DNA of 64,000 nt, from positions 1 through 64,000 of the forward strand of contig CAKNLK010000012.1 of NCBI GenBank assembly GCA_930989535.1, given 5' to 3'. The position numbers and the translations under genes were made by a program. Below are positions 51,907 to 60,538 of the stretch, piece by piece. How positions within the stretch are numbered: position 1 is the first letter of the stretch; the number at the start of each line of letters is the position of its first letter. Source of the stretch: an uncultured Clostridia bacterium. GTDB taxonomy: Bacteria; Bacillota; Clostridia; Christensenellales; Borkfalkiaceae. Below the pieces are notes generated by a model, which worked only from the letters and a program-made list of their open reading frames with translations, had not been told where the DNA came from and searched no databases.

Positions 51907-53715
51907 TTAATTATGTTCTTCTTTGGAGGAATCCTCCCCTTCCGCCCCGCTGCCTTGGTTTGCGTCGGCCGCGTTCTCCTCGGGAGTGCTTTCCGCGGCA
52001 GGCGCGGCAGCAGCGGGAGTAACATTCGGCATCCCCTCCGCACTTACGCCCGGCTGCGGCGCAGCGGCAGCCGCCTGTGCGGGCGCATACGCGGCGCTGT
52101 TTCCGGGATAATAATTCGGATAATAAGGATATGCGGCAGGGGCGCCGTATGCCGGCTGCGCGCGGCGGGCGATTGCCCTGCCCATTGCACCGCCGATAAT
52201 CCACGCCGCGAGAACGCACAGGAGCAAAACTCCGGCAATCAGGAATGCAACGGGAGCAAACAATAAATCACCCGAAGCCGTTTCCGTTAAAATGTACAAG
52301 ACTAAGTAGGATATAAGCGTAACCGCCAGAGCAATCGACGACAATACGATATCCCCGGCCTTGCCGCGGCTGCCCTTATTGAGGCGGAACACCGAGAAGA
52401 AAAATACGAGAGACGTTAAAACAAGGATTGCAAGGTATACACAGCCGAACCCGGCAAATCCGGACGCCGTGATATACGAGCCTTCTCCCGCTTCCAGCGA
52501 AGTGTTGTCGAAGGCATACAGCCCGAATACGGAGCCGACCTTGTCGATCAAACCGCCGAATTCGAACGCCGCGCCGAACAGCGTGCACAGAGCGGCAAAG
52601 GAAAGAACGGCCGCAACCCCGCTCGCCGAAACGGCAACGATTTTTTCCGCATTCATTCCCCGCGTTGCAAACACGCGCCCCGCCGAATACAGCAACAGCA
52701 TAACAGCCGCAAAGATGAAGCAGAACATGCCCGCGCCGCCGATCGACGTGGCCGAAGCCTGCGCAATAAAGAACAGGAATACAAAACCGATCAGATACAG
52801 AGTGAAGAATTTTCCGGCCCGCAGCTTGCCGTTCCCCGAAAACATGCCGATCGCCGTGAGAATCAAAAATACAAGCGAAACTATCTGCAGATAGATAACC
52901 CCGATTGGATACCCGACCATCACCGCCGTGCGCGCCGCGGTGTCGTCCGCCCGCTTGATGACATTTTCCGATATGCCGGCTGTGCTCTCCGTGCCCGTTA
53001 TTGCATTCCCATAGGCGCTTTCCGCTTCCAGCCTATCCAATTTTATCAAATTGACATCGGCAGCCGAACGGGAAACATCTTTGAGCATGCGCATCATCAC
53101 GCCCGCCATCAATTCTGCGGCCCGTTCTTGCTCCCCTTGAGCAGCCAATAACGTAACCTCGACCAGCTCGTCATCGTATTTGGCAACGGCATCCGTTACG
53201 CGCGCCAAAAGACTGTCCGTAATCCTTTCGGTCTCCTCTTCATCTCCCCCGACGGGAACCGCCAAAGCGCCGAACACGTTGAACACGTTTTGCTCAAAAG
53301 TCGTCGTGGACAAGGCAGTATCCACGTTTCCAATCGATACGATTGAATCGAGCGTTATCTTTGCCTGCACCTGCTCCATCGGAGCGAAGGAGATATTGAT
53401 AAAAAATCCGCTGATGAATACGACGAGGCAGGCGAGCATCGCGATTCCGCCCAAAACATACTGCTCCGTAAAGGCGCGCAGCTTTTCGAGCACTGCGCCC
53501 TTTTTCCCTTTTCGCGCAGGAACATCGGCGCGCGGCTTTCCCCGGAAAGGCTTAGCCGCGGGCGCTGCCCCCGGCGATTCGATTTCCGCCGCTGCGGGCT
53601 GTGCGGGCGCCGCCTGCGGCTGCTCCGCGAATTTCTGCACGGGTTTGCCGCACTTCGTGCAGAATTGTGCATCTTCGCGCAATTCCGCACCGCAATGGAT
53701 GCAAAATTCTTTCAT
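51907..53715 (-). CDS. Zinc-ribbon membrane protein with Ala/Pro tail
   Basis: The 602-residue product opens with a zinc ribbon (CIHC at 5-8, CTKC at 19-22), then an Ala/Pro linker and a membrane helix (about 88-110). A soluble domain (110-265) and about seven further helices follow (265-535). The C-terminal 70 residues are rich in Ala, Pro, Gly and Glu. No enzymatic motif is seen. Firmicutes have many such zinc-ribbon membrane proteins of unknown role. It lies 50 bp after mreB on the same strand, so a link to envelope shape is possible but unproved. Confidence 0.7.
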   Translation of the reverse strand: MKEFCIHCGAELREDAQFCTKCGKPVQKFAEQPQAAPAQPAAAEIESPGAAPAAKPFRGKPRADVPARKGKKGAVLEKLRAFTEQYVLGGIAMLACLVVFISGFFINISFAPMEQVQAKITLDSIVSIGNVDTALSTTTFEQNVFNVFGALAVPVGGDEEETERITDSLLARVTDAVAKYDDELVEVTLLAAQGEQERAAELMAGVMMRMLKDVSRSAADVNLIKLDRLEAESAYGNAITGTESTAGISENVIKRADDTAARTAVMVGYPIGVIYLQIVSLVFLILTAIGMFSGNGKLRAGKFFTLYLIGFVFLFFIAQASATSIGGAGMFCFIFAAVMLLLYSAGRVFATRGMNAEKIVAVSASGVAAVLSFAALCTLFGAAFEFGGLIDKVGSVFGLYAFDNTSLEAGEGSYITASGFAGFGCVYLAILVLTSLVFFFSVFRLNKGSRGKAGDIVLSSIALAVTLISYLVLYILTETASGDLLFAPVAFLIAGVLLLCVLAAWIIGGAMGRAIARRAQPAYGAPAAYPYYPNYYPGNSAAYAPAQAAAAAPQPGVSAEGMPNVTPAAAAPAAESTPEENAADANQGSGAEGEDSSKEEHN

Positions 53716-53765
53716 TTCACACTCTCCCTCTTAAAAATTTATTGAATGTATAAAACACAGCGCAG

Positions 53766-54764
53766 TCAATAATCGATGCGCACGGTTTCCAAAATATCGT
53801 CGTTGCCGACCGTTCTCCCGCCGCCGAGGATGACCGCCATCTGCGGCTCGTCGGCGAGCGTTACGTCCATCTGCAGGGCGCGCGCCATATAGTCGTCCAA
53901 ACCAATCAGTTTGCCGCCCCCGCCCGAAAGGAATATGCCGCCCCGCCAGACGGAAGCGGATACCTCCGCGGGGAGCTTTGCCAATATCATACTCGTGTAT
54001 TCTATGATTTTATCCGCGAAAACTTTCACGCAGTCGTAAATGTCCGGCGAGGACACCGCGACCGAACGCGGACGCCCCGTGGAAATATCCCGGCCGTTGA
54101 CGACGAACGTTTCGTTATCCGACGTATACAGGCTCCCGACCGTCGTTTTCAGCTTTTCGCTCGTCTGAAGCCCGATTTTCAGATTGAACTTTTCCGCCAC
54201 ACAGTCGATGATGCCGCTGTCGATATTCCCCCCGCCGATGTTCAGGCCGATGCCGGCGATAATCCCGTCCAGGGAAAACGCCGCGATGTTCGTGCTGCCG
54301 CCGCCGATATCGACGACGAAAACGGGGTTGGTTTCGGAGAGCATCATGTTCTGCCCCAGCGCCGAGAGAAACGGCACTTCGACGAAGTGCACCGAGCCGA
54401 GGCTGCACTTTTCGCCCAGACGATAGTATTTATCCAGCAGTTCGTCCTGCGCGCCGCAGGGAACGGCGAACACCGCCTCCGCCCGCCGCGCGAGCTTGGG
54501 CGTAACCCCCGCCTTGTTCAAAAAATAGGAGAGCATGATTGCCGCCATCTCCTCGTTGACGATATCCGCCTCGAATACGGGGAATACGATGGTCGTATAT
54601 TCCGCCGTTTTGCCGATGAGCCGCTTTGCCTCCTCCCCAATCGCCTTGACGTTCGCCGTGCCCGACGCGACCGCCACGCACGACGGTTCCGCCAGCACGA
54701 CGCCGCTGCCGATTCTGAATATTTTCGTTACGGATGAACCCAAATCGATTGCTAACTTTATCAT
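53766..54764 (-). CDS. mreB: Rod shape-determining protein MreB family
   Basis: It is a bacterial actin that forms membrane-bound filaments and guides wall synthesis. The 332-residue product has the actin-fold ATP motifs LAIDLGSSVTK near the start, VVDIGGGSTNIA at about 145-156 and SGGGGKLIGL near 275. It is somewhat divergent (few hydrophobic N-terminal residues before LAIDLG), so Mbl- or MreBH-like paralogs cannot be excluded. mreC and mreD are not adjacent. The start lies directly after a 20-bp tandem duplication that also separates it from a usable ribosome-binding site. Confidence 0.88.
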   Translation of the reverse strand: MIKLAIDLGSSVTKIFRIGSGVVLAEPSCVAVASGTANVKAIGEEAKRLIGKTAEYTTIVFPVFEADIVNEEMAAIMLSYFLNKAGVTPKLARRAEAVFAVPCGAQDELLDKYYRLGEKCSLGSVHFVEVPFLSALGQNMMLSETNPVFVVDIGGGSTNIAAFSLDGIIAGIGLNIGGGNIDSGIIDCVAEKFNLKIGLQTSEKLKTTVGSLYTSDNETFVVNGRDISTGRPRSVAVSSPDIYDCVKVFADKIIEYTSMILAKLPAEVSASVWRGGIFLSGGGGKLIGLDDYMARALQMDVTLADEPQMAVILGGGRTVGNDDILETVRIDY

Positions 54765-54765
54765 T

Positions 54766-54805
54766 GTATTATACCGAGTTTCCTAGTATTATACCGAGTT
54801 TCCTA
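54766..54805. repeat. 20-bp perfect tandem duplication at the maf/mreB junction
   Basis: Bases 54766-54785 and 54786-54805 are identical and adjacent. Because 20 is not a multiple of 3, the maf frame reads through both copies differently and ends in GNSV. With one copy maf would end GIIQ and its TGA would overlap the mreB ATG (ATGA). Confidence 0.95.
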
Positions 54806-55341
54806 AGTTCCGCGCCGATTGCCTCTTCGGGCAAGCCGACGATGTTCGTATAGCTGCCGCGGTACGCCCGCACGAGGCGCGCGTCGTCCTGAATACCGTA
54901 GCTGCCCGCCTTATCCATCGGCGAGCCGCCCGCCACATATTCCTCTATAAACGGTTCGGGCAGCGCGTTGAACTCCACTTGCGTTTCGCAGGCGCCTTCC
55001 GCGCGGTTTTTGCCGCACAAAATGCAGTACCCCGTGAAAACGGAATGCGTGTTGCCCGACAACATGCGCAATGTGCGCTTCGCATCCTCTGCGTCCTTCG
55101 GCTTGCCGAGGACTTTGCCGCGAAAATAAACGATTGTATCCGCGCCCAGAACCGCCGCTTCGGGACGGCGGGAAAAAACCTCTTCCGCCTTCTGCCGCGC
55201 GAGCGACCGCGCTATCTCTTCGGGTGGGAGAGTCAAATCCGCACGCTCTTCGCACGCCGCCGGAACGATTTCAAACGACGGAATAAGCGCGGACAATATT
55301 TCCCTGCGGCGCGGCGAGGCGCTCGCCAAAATCAACTTCAT
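54769..55341 (-). CDS. maf: Maf-type nucleoside triphosphate pyrophosphatase
   Basis: It hydrolyses non-canonical or modified pyrimidine nucleotides and is often found beside shape and division genes. The 190-residue product starts MKLILASASPRRREIL, the family signature, and has VLGADTIV and SPMDKAGSYGIQ. GGAG precedes the ATG at 55341. Its C-terminal codons were altered by the 20-bp duplication. It lies just upstream of mreB, the typical arrangement in Firmicutes. Confidence 0.95.
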   Translation of the reverse strand: MKLILASASPRRREILSALIPSFEIVPAACEERADLTLPPEEIARSLARQKAEEVFSRRPEAAVLGADTIVYFRGKVLGKPKDAEDAKRTLRMLSGNTHSVFTGYCILCGKNRAEGACETQVEFNALPEPFIEEYVAGGSPMDKAGSYGIQDDARLVRAYRGSYTNIVGLPEEAIGAELRKLGIILGNSV

Positions 55342-55375
55342 GCCTGCTCCAAACAAAAACGCGTAAAACCGAACA

Positions 55376-55403
55376 CAGCCGCAAAAAAATCTTTTTGCGG
55401 CTG
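55376..55403. terminator. Symmetric terminator between maf and ppx
   Basis: A 12-bp perfect stem (55376-55387 with 55392-55403) contains A5 and T5 inside. It lies 13 bp past the ppx stop. Confidence 0.7.
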
Positions 55404-55416
55404 AATCGTCGTATAC

Positions 55417-56931
55417 TTACAAAATCTCCAAATTCTTGCGGAAGCACTTGCGGAATTCCGCGTTCGCAGTGAGAGCGTCGCGGATTTCCAGCGAAGCATC
55501 CCCTTCCACTTCCGTCTTCATGATAACGGAATCGCCGAGCACGTCGCAGTTGATGCCCTTGACGGAACCGGAACAGCTCCTGTCGAGGCTCTCCGCAATG
55601 CGGAGCATGACGCCCAGCTTGCGCACCGCGTCGAGGTCTTCTTCCTGCACGATGTCCTTATATTTCAGCCAATCCGCCGCGGCGATGTCTTCCTTCTTAT
55701 GACAGCTGGCGACAAAGGCGGCGAGCACTATCTCGCGGTGTGTGATGCCGTACAGCGTCGAATTGAGAATCATGTAGCAGCTGTGCTTCTGGTGATTGTA
55801 AAATTTGATGCGGTTGCCGCAGTCGTGCAGCGTCGCGGCGACCTTCAGAATTTTCAGGTACTGCCGCGGGAACTTGTGCAGAACGCGGAGCTGTTTGAAC
55901 AGCTGCACGGACAGGTTGACCACCTGCTCGACGTGCTTTTCGTTGCACTCGTAGTATTTTACGAGGGTATTCAGGCTGTAGCCGAGGATATCCGAGAGCG
56001 GCTTTTCCTGCGTAATCGGCATCGCCTGGTTGAACATGATGCCCTCGCGAAGCCCCGAACCGCCGATGGTAAACTGCTCGAAGTGCATATACCTGGTGAA
56101 CGATTTTACGACCGCGAGCGCCGCGGGAAGGATATCCGCGCGCCCCGAAGAAAGCCCCTTGATTTTCTTCTTTTTGTCGAGGTCGAGCACCTTAATCGTG
56201 TCGTAAATGCTCTCGAAATCCTCGACGGGGAGCACATAGTTGTGCACCGTATCCAGGGGATACTTGCGCACGAGCTTGCTGATTTTGAAAATATTGCGGA
56301 AGGAGCCGCCCACGCCGATCATCTGCGCGTCGGGATCGACTTCCTTGAGCCACTCGATTCCCGAGAGCTGTTCGGTGAAGAATTCCTCCACCTTTTCCGC
56401 CTGCGCCTGCGGGGAAAGGCCGTCGTCCTTGAACAAATCGGTCAGCGTGACCGCGCCGAAGGGAAGGGTGACGAAGTTGAGCATGTTGCGGCGGTTGTAA
56501 TACACAATCTTTGTGCTGCCGCCCCCAATCTCCAAAATGATGCCCTTGGGGATATCCATGGAGTTGATTACGCCGCGGTAGACGAGCGTCGCCTCCTCCT
56601 CTTCGCCCAAAACGCGCACCTTGATGCCGCAGGTCGCCTGAATCTCGTCCAAAAAGCTGCGCTGGTTCTTCGCGCGGCGCACCGCCGCCGTAGCCACCGC
56701 GATGATGCGGTCTACCCTGCTCGCATCCGCAAGCTTTTTGAACATTTTCAGCGTGCGTATGGTCTCCGCAACCCTCTGCGGCTTTAAAAACCCGTCCCGC
56801 TCCATGTCCTGCCCGAGACGGACGCTTTCTTTCAATTCGTCGACCACCATAAAATGGCCCTCGCCGAACAGTTCGACGATGACCAGCCTTGCCGAATTGG
56901 AGCCTAAATCGATGATGCCTAATTTTTCCAC
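55417..56931 (-). CDS. ppx: Exopolyphosphatase / pppGpp phosphohydrolase family
   Basis: It hydrolyses inorganic polyphosphate or pppGpp. The 504-residue product has the actin-like N-terminal domain (GIIDLGSNSARLVI, EIGGGSTKIVY) and a C-terminal HD-type domain with ATLHDCGNRI. This is the two-domain Ppx/GppA form. Sequence alone does not tell polyphosphate from pppGpp activity. It has its own promoter in the A+T-rich gap upstream. Confidence 0.92.
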   Translation of the reverse strand: MEKLGIIDLGSNSARLVIVELFGEGHFMVVDELKESVRLGQDMERDGFLKPQRVAETIRTLKMFKKLADASRVDRIIAVATAAVRRAKNQRSFLDEIQATCGIKVRVLGEEEEATLVYRGVINSMDIPKGIILEIGGGSTKIVYYNRRNMLNFVTLPFGAVTLTDLFKDDGLSPQAQAEKVEEFFTEQLSGIEWLKEVDPDAQMIGVGGSFRNIFKISKLVRKYPLDTVHNYVLPVEDFESIYDTIKVLDLDKKKKIKGLSSGRADILPAALAVVKSFTRYMHFEQFTIGGSGLREGIMFNQAMPITQEKPLSDILGYSLNTLVKYYECNEKHVEQVVNLSVQLFKQLRVLHKFPRQYLKILKVAATLHDCGNRIKFYNHQKHSCYMILNSTLYGITHREIVLAAFVASCHKKEDIAAADWLKYKDIVQEEDLDAVRKLGVMLRIAESLDRSCSGSVKGINCDVLGDSVIMKTEVEGDASLEIRDALTANAEFRKCFRKNLEIL

Positions 56932-57027
56932 ATTGCCACCTCTGCTGTCAAGATAATAACTCGTTCGCTGATTTTCCTTATAGTCCTTTCACTATTATAA
57001 AAACCGAACTTAAACTAAACCGAATCT

Positions 57028-57056
57028 ATTATACCATTGAAGACCGGTTTTGTACA
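57028..57056 (-). promoter_or_regulatory. ppx promoter
   Basis: On the minus strand TATAAT (57028-57033) lies 17 bp from TGTACA (57051-57056); A/T tracts follow upstream. Confidence 0.6.
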
Positions 57057-57214
57057 TACTTTTTTCAAAAAATTGTGCAAAATTTTTCAAAATTTAACAA
57101 AAAAATCTTTCAATGTCTGATTATTACACTTATTTTGATAATTATTAACTTTTTTTATTGATTTATACACAATAATGTAAATTTCGCTCCTTTTCGCCTG
57201 CATTGCAACGAAAA

Positions 57215-57245
57215 ACAGAGGTTGTGCATATTGCACAACCTCTGT
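57215..57245 (-). terminator. Terminator after the HAD phosphatase gene
   Basis: A perfect 14-bp stem (57215-57228 with 57232-57245) has a 3-base loop, and T5 follows on the minus strand. It closes the rnf-HAD transcript. Confidence 0.9.
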
Positions 57246-57270
57246 AAATACAATAACAATATTTGCGCCG

Positions 57271-57927
57271 TCAATGCTTTCCGCTCAAAAGAAAGCGCTC
57301 CAGCTCCGCATAGTCCTTGACGACGGCCGCGGCGCCCGCCGCCGCATATTCGCCCTCTTCCGCAAAGCCGGAATCGAAGGCGACGCACGGGATGCCGTTC
57401 TCCGCGGCACCCAAGATGTCATATTTGCGGTCGCCGACCATCACGCATTCGGACGCGGAGGCGCCGAGCTCTTTCAGCGCGCGGCTGATTGTCTCCGCCT
57501 TTGACTCGTACACATCCGATTCCACGCCGCAGATGGAGTCGAAATACTTATCAAAGCCGTAGCGCTCCAAAATCTGGCGCGCAAACTGGAGGGGCTTGGA
57601 AGTCGCCACCGCCAATTTGCGGCCGGCAGCGCGCAGGGCGCGCAGGCACTCCTCCGCCCCGGGATACGGGGTACATTCGAATACGCCCTTTTCACCGTAA
57701 TAGGCGCGGTAAATTCTCTTTGCCTCGGCAGCCTCCTCTTCGCTCATTCCGTAAAACTCCATGAAGGCGGGAATCAACAGCGGCGGGCCGATAAATTTGT
57801 ACAGTTCCGCATCGCTTCCGATAGTATAGCCGCGCGCTTCCAACGCGTGGCGAAGCCCGTGAATAATGCCCGCGCTCGTATCGAACAGCGTGCCGTCAAA
57901 ATCGAAAATAACGTACTTCTTTTGCAT
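57271..57927 (-). CDS. HAD-family phosphatase (phosphoglycolate phosphatase-like)
   Basis: The 218-residue product has the four HAD motifs: DFDGTLFD (9-16), VATSKP (about 109-114), Lys near 143 (ESKAE) and GDRKYDILGA (about 157-166). The helical cap between motifs I and II places it in subfamily I, near Gph and PpaX. The substrate is not determined. It follows rnfB by 7 bp and is probably the last gene of that operon, although a metabolic link is not obvious. Confidence 0.88.
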   Translation of the reverse strand: MQKKYVIFDFDGTLFDTSAGIIHGLRHALEARGYTIGSDAELYKFIGPPLLIPAFMEFYGMSEEEAAEAKRIYRAYYGEKGVFECTPYPGAEECLRALRAAGRKLAVATSKPLQFARQILERYGFDKYFDSICGVESDVYESKAETISRALKELGASASECVMVGDRKYDILGAAENGIPCVAFDSGFAEEGEYAAAGAAAVVKDYAELERFLLSGKH

Positions 57928-57934
57928 GTCTTGT

Positions 57935-58729
57935 TTAATGCTCCTTGATACACTGGCGCGGGCACTTTTCCGCGCACTTTTTACAGCCGATACACTTGGT
58001 ATAGTCGATTTCGGGGAGGCCGTTTTTCATCTCGATGGCGCCCACGGGGCAGTTTTTGGCGCAGATGCCGCAGCCGATACAGCCGCGCTTGCAAAGCTCC
58101 ATGACGTCCTTGCCCTTGCCGTGGTTGGAGCAGGCGATATACACCTTCGCGCTCTTCGGGATGCGCCCGATGATGTGCTTGGGGCAGTCGGAAATGCACA
58201 CGCCGCAGGAGATGCACTTTTCCTTGTCCACGACGGCGTAGCCGCCGTCCTCCACCGAAATGGCGTGGTGCGGGCAGACGTCGACGCACGTCTTTTTGCC
58301 GATGCAGCCGACGGGGCACGCCTTGACGCCGCCCGCGATGAGCTCGCAGGAGGCGCAGTTGCCGTAGCCCTGGTAGTCGTACTTGTCAAAGCAGGCGTTT
58401 CCGCCGTTGCAGTGAACGACGGCGACCGTTTCTTCGCCGACTTCGCCGCCGCCCAGAATTTTGGCGATTTTTTCCTTATTCGCCGTGGGCGTCGCGCGGC
58501 AGTCGGAGAGCTTTACCTCGCCCTTGACGAGCGCCTCCGCGAACTGCGCGCAGCCCGCCTTGCCGCAGCCGCCGCAGTTGGAGTTGGCGAGCAGCTTTTC
58601 CACCTGTTCGACGCGCTCGTCCTTGCGCACCGCCAGAAAATGGGAACAGACGACGAGGATGGCGCCGAATACGACGGCGACGGCAAGCATGATGCCGCCG
58701 GCAATCAATACCTGAATCAATTCTTCCAT
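57935..58729 (-). CDS. rnfB: Rnf complex subunit RnfB
   Basis: It is the ferredoxin-facing iron-sulfur subunit of the Rnf complex. The 264-residue product has one N-terminal helix, a [4Fe-4S] cluster segment CGGCGKAGC (52-60) and later pairs of ferredoxin-type clusters (CISCGVCISDCP, CIGCGICAKNCP, CIGCKKCAEKCP). The extra clusters beyond the basic four-Cys domain are typical of clostridial RnfB. It is the sixth gene of rnfCDGEAB. Confidence 0.96.
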   Translation of the reverse strand: MEELIQVLIAGGIMLAVAVVFGAILVVCSHFLAVRKDERVEQVEKLLANSNCGGCGKAGCAQFAEALVKGEVKLSDCRATPTANKEKIAKILGGGEVGEETVAVVHCNGGNACFDKYDYQGYGNCASCELIAGGVKACPVGCIGKKTCVDVCPHHAISVEDGGYAVVDKEKCISCGVCISDCPKHIIGRIPKSAKVYIACSNHGKGKDVMELCKRGCIGCGICAKNCPVGAIEMKNGLPEIDYTKCIGCKKCAEKCPRQCIKEH

Positions 58730-58741
58730 ACGCTCACCTCG

Positions 58742-59326
58742 CTACGCCAAGATGCCCGAAAAGCCCGCGAACGCCATCGCCATAATCGCCGCGGCGACCA
58801 ATGTGATGGGAAAGCCCTTGAAGCATTTGGGGATATCCGCCTTGTCCGTCTTTAAACGCACGCCCGCAAGAAGGACGATGGCGAGCAGGAACCCGACGCC
58901 CGTCGCGACGGACGCGGCGAAAGTATACACAAAGTTATACGAATTGAATACGATAGCGCTGTTCGCCGTGCCGAGGATGGCGCAGTTGGTGGTGATGAGC
59001 GGAAGGTATACGCCCAGCGCACTGTACAGCGTGGGAGAGAACCGTTTGAGAATCATTTCCAACAGCTGCACGAGGCTGGCAATGACCAAAATAAACGCCA
59101 TCGTATACAGATAATCGATACCGAGCGGCAGCAAAATGTAGTTGTAGATGGGCCAGCAGAACAGCGAGGCGATTGCCATGACGAAGATGACCGCGAACCC
59201 CATGCCCGCCGCGCTCGACATCTTTTTCGATACCCCCAGGAAAGGACAGATGCCCTGGTACTGCGATAAAACGATGTTCTGCGAGATGACCGCCGTGAAC
59301 ATCACGGAAATGATGGATGCCGTCAT
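58742..59326 (-). CDS. rnfA: Rnf complex subunit RnfA
   Basis: It is an integral membrane subunit with six helices (194 residues) that binds a [2Fe-2S] cluster with RnfE in the membrane. The N-terminal SQYQGICPFLGVSK and the central TTNCAILG segments carry the conserved Cys residues. It overlaps rnfE by 4 bp. Confidence 0.95.
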   Translation of the reverse strand: MTASIISVMFTAVISQNIVLSQYQGICPFLGVSKKMSSAAGMGFAVIFVMAIASLFCWPIYNYILLPLGIDYLYTMAFILVIASLVQLLEMILKRFSPTLYSALGVYLPLITTNCAILGTANSAIVFNSYNFVYTFAASVATGVGFLLAIVLLAGVRLKTDKADIPKCFKGFPITLVAAAIMAMAFAGFSGILA

Positions 59327-60000
59327 TTTGCCACCTCCTCAGCCGCCGAATGCACCGTGCCGTCGGACAGGGGCAGCGACGCCTTTTTGAGTTTTTCCTT
59401 GCGCTCGCCGATTTTCTGAATGACGAAGTTGAACAGCGCCATCATGCAGCCGAATACGATAAACCCGAAGGCGCTCGCGCCCGCGCCGCTCATCGTGGGG
59501 AAGCCGGGGATGGCAAAGCCCGCGAACGAGCCGCCCGCCAGAAATTCGCGCACGATGCCGATGAGGCAGAGCGCGCCCGTGAAGCCGAGCCCCATCGAAA
59601 CGCCGTCGAGCATGGAATACAGCGGGCGGTTGCAGGAGGCGAAGCTCTCCGCGCGCGCCAGGATGATGCAGTTGACGACGATGAGGGCGATGAACGCCTG
59701 CATGGTCGAGTACAAATCGGGCAAAAAGCGGCGCATGACCATCTGCACGATGATGACGAAGGTGGAGATGATGACGATATAGCACGGGATGCGCACCTTG
59801 TCGGGAATGATATTGCGCAACAGGCTGACAAAGAGGTTGGAGAAGATGAGCACGAAGGTCGTTGCCAAGCCCATGGCGAACGCCTGAAAGAGGGTCGTCG
59901 TCATGGCGATGGTCGGGCAGGTGCCCAAGACCAGCACGAAGGTGGGGTTGTTTTTGATAAGCCCGCCGAGGACGGTTTCCTTTATCTTTTGTTTATCCAT
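59323..60000 (-). CDS. rnfE: Rnf complex subunit RnfE
   Basis: It is the membrane partner of RnfA. The 225-residue product has six helices and the family blocks LGLIKNNPTFVLVLGTCPTIAMT-like start (GGLIKNNPT, GTCPTIA) and IVVNCIILARAE, with conserved Cys residues. The C-terminal tail is charged. It overlaps rnfG by 8 bp. Confidence 0.95.
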   Translation of the reverse strand: MDKQKIKETVLGGLIKNNPTFVLVLGTCPTIAMTTTLFQAFAMGLATTFVLIFSNLFVSLLRNIIPDKVRIPCYIVIISTFVIIVQMVMRRFLPDLYSTMQAFIALIVVNCIILARAESFASCNRPLYSMLDGVSMGLGFTGALCLIGIVREFLAGGSFAGFAIPGFPTMSGAGASAFGFIVFGCMMALFNFVIQKIGERKEKLKKASLPLSDGTVHSAAEEVAK

Positions 60001-60538
60001 TGTTCTCCCCTCCCGCGGCGACGTTCGTATTGTAGTACTGCACGACGGCGTTCACGCCGTTTTTGACGGCGGTCGAACTGCGCGTCGCACCCGACACAAC
60101 GTCGACGCCCATAACGTCCAGCTCGGCGACGTTCTGCCCGATAAAGTTGTCGTAAAAATTCGCCTCTTCCAATCTGTCTAAAAAAGTTTCGCTATTGTCG
60201 CCGATGACGATTTTTTCGATGGCGGAATCCTTGATATATACGTACATCTGTACGTTGCCGCCGTATCCGCCGCCGCCCGAAGCGAGGAAAGCGTGGTACT
60301 GCCCGTCGTCGGAAACGGCGTAGTACACGACCGAACCGCTGCCGAAGGTCTGCCCTTCCTCGTCCTGCATTGCGCTGAACGTTGCGCCCGTGTCCGCGGC
60401 GAACTGTTCATAGGTGGCTTGCAGCGGGTCGACGTAGGTGAGAATGTTGAACGCGCCGAGCAGCAGGCCGCTGCACAGGGCAATCACCGCAAGCACCAGC
60501 ACCCCTTTGAGCAGGGGCATCACTTTTGCTCTATCCAT
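59993..60538 (-). CDS. rnfG: Rnf complex subunit RnfG
   Basis: It is a membrane-anchored flavoprotein that carries covalent FMN. The 181-residue product has one N-terminal helix (about 8-30) and an FMN-binding domain. Its flavinylation motif SGATRSST lies near residue 150, so the FMN attachment site is intact. I chose the ATG at 60538, which overlaps the end of rnfD by 8 bp; the frame extends to 60586. Confidence 0.93.
   Translation of the reverse strand: MDRAKVMPLLKGVLVLAVIALCSGLLLGAFNILTYVDPLQATYEQFAADTGATFSAMQDEEGQTFGSGSVVYYAVSDDGQYHAFLASGGGGYGGNVQMYVYIKDSAIEKIVIGDNSETFLDRLEEANFYDNFIGQNVAELDVMGVDVVSGATRSSTAVKNGVNAVVQYYNTNVAAGGENNG

Larger units (their letters stand above)
56932..57270. 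other. A+T-rich intergenic region between ppx and the HAD gene
   Basis: This 339-bp stretch holds the ppx promoter at its left end and the HAD-gene terminator at its right end (57215-57245). The middle, about 57055-57180, is strongly A+T rich, with repeated T6-C-A6 and A4-T4 runs, unlike the G+C-rich surroundings. I see no gene or RNA there. Confidence 0.6.
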
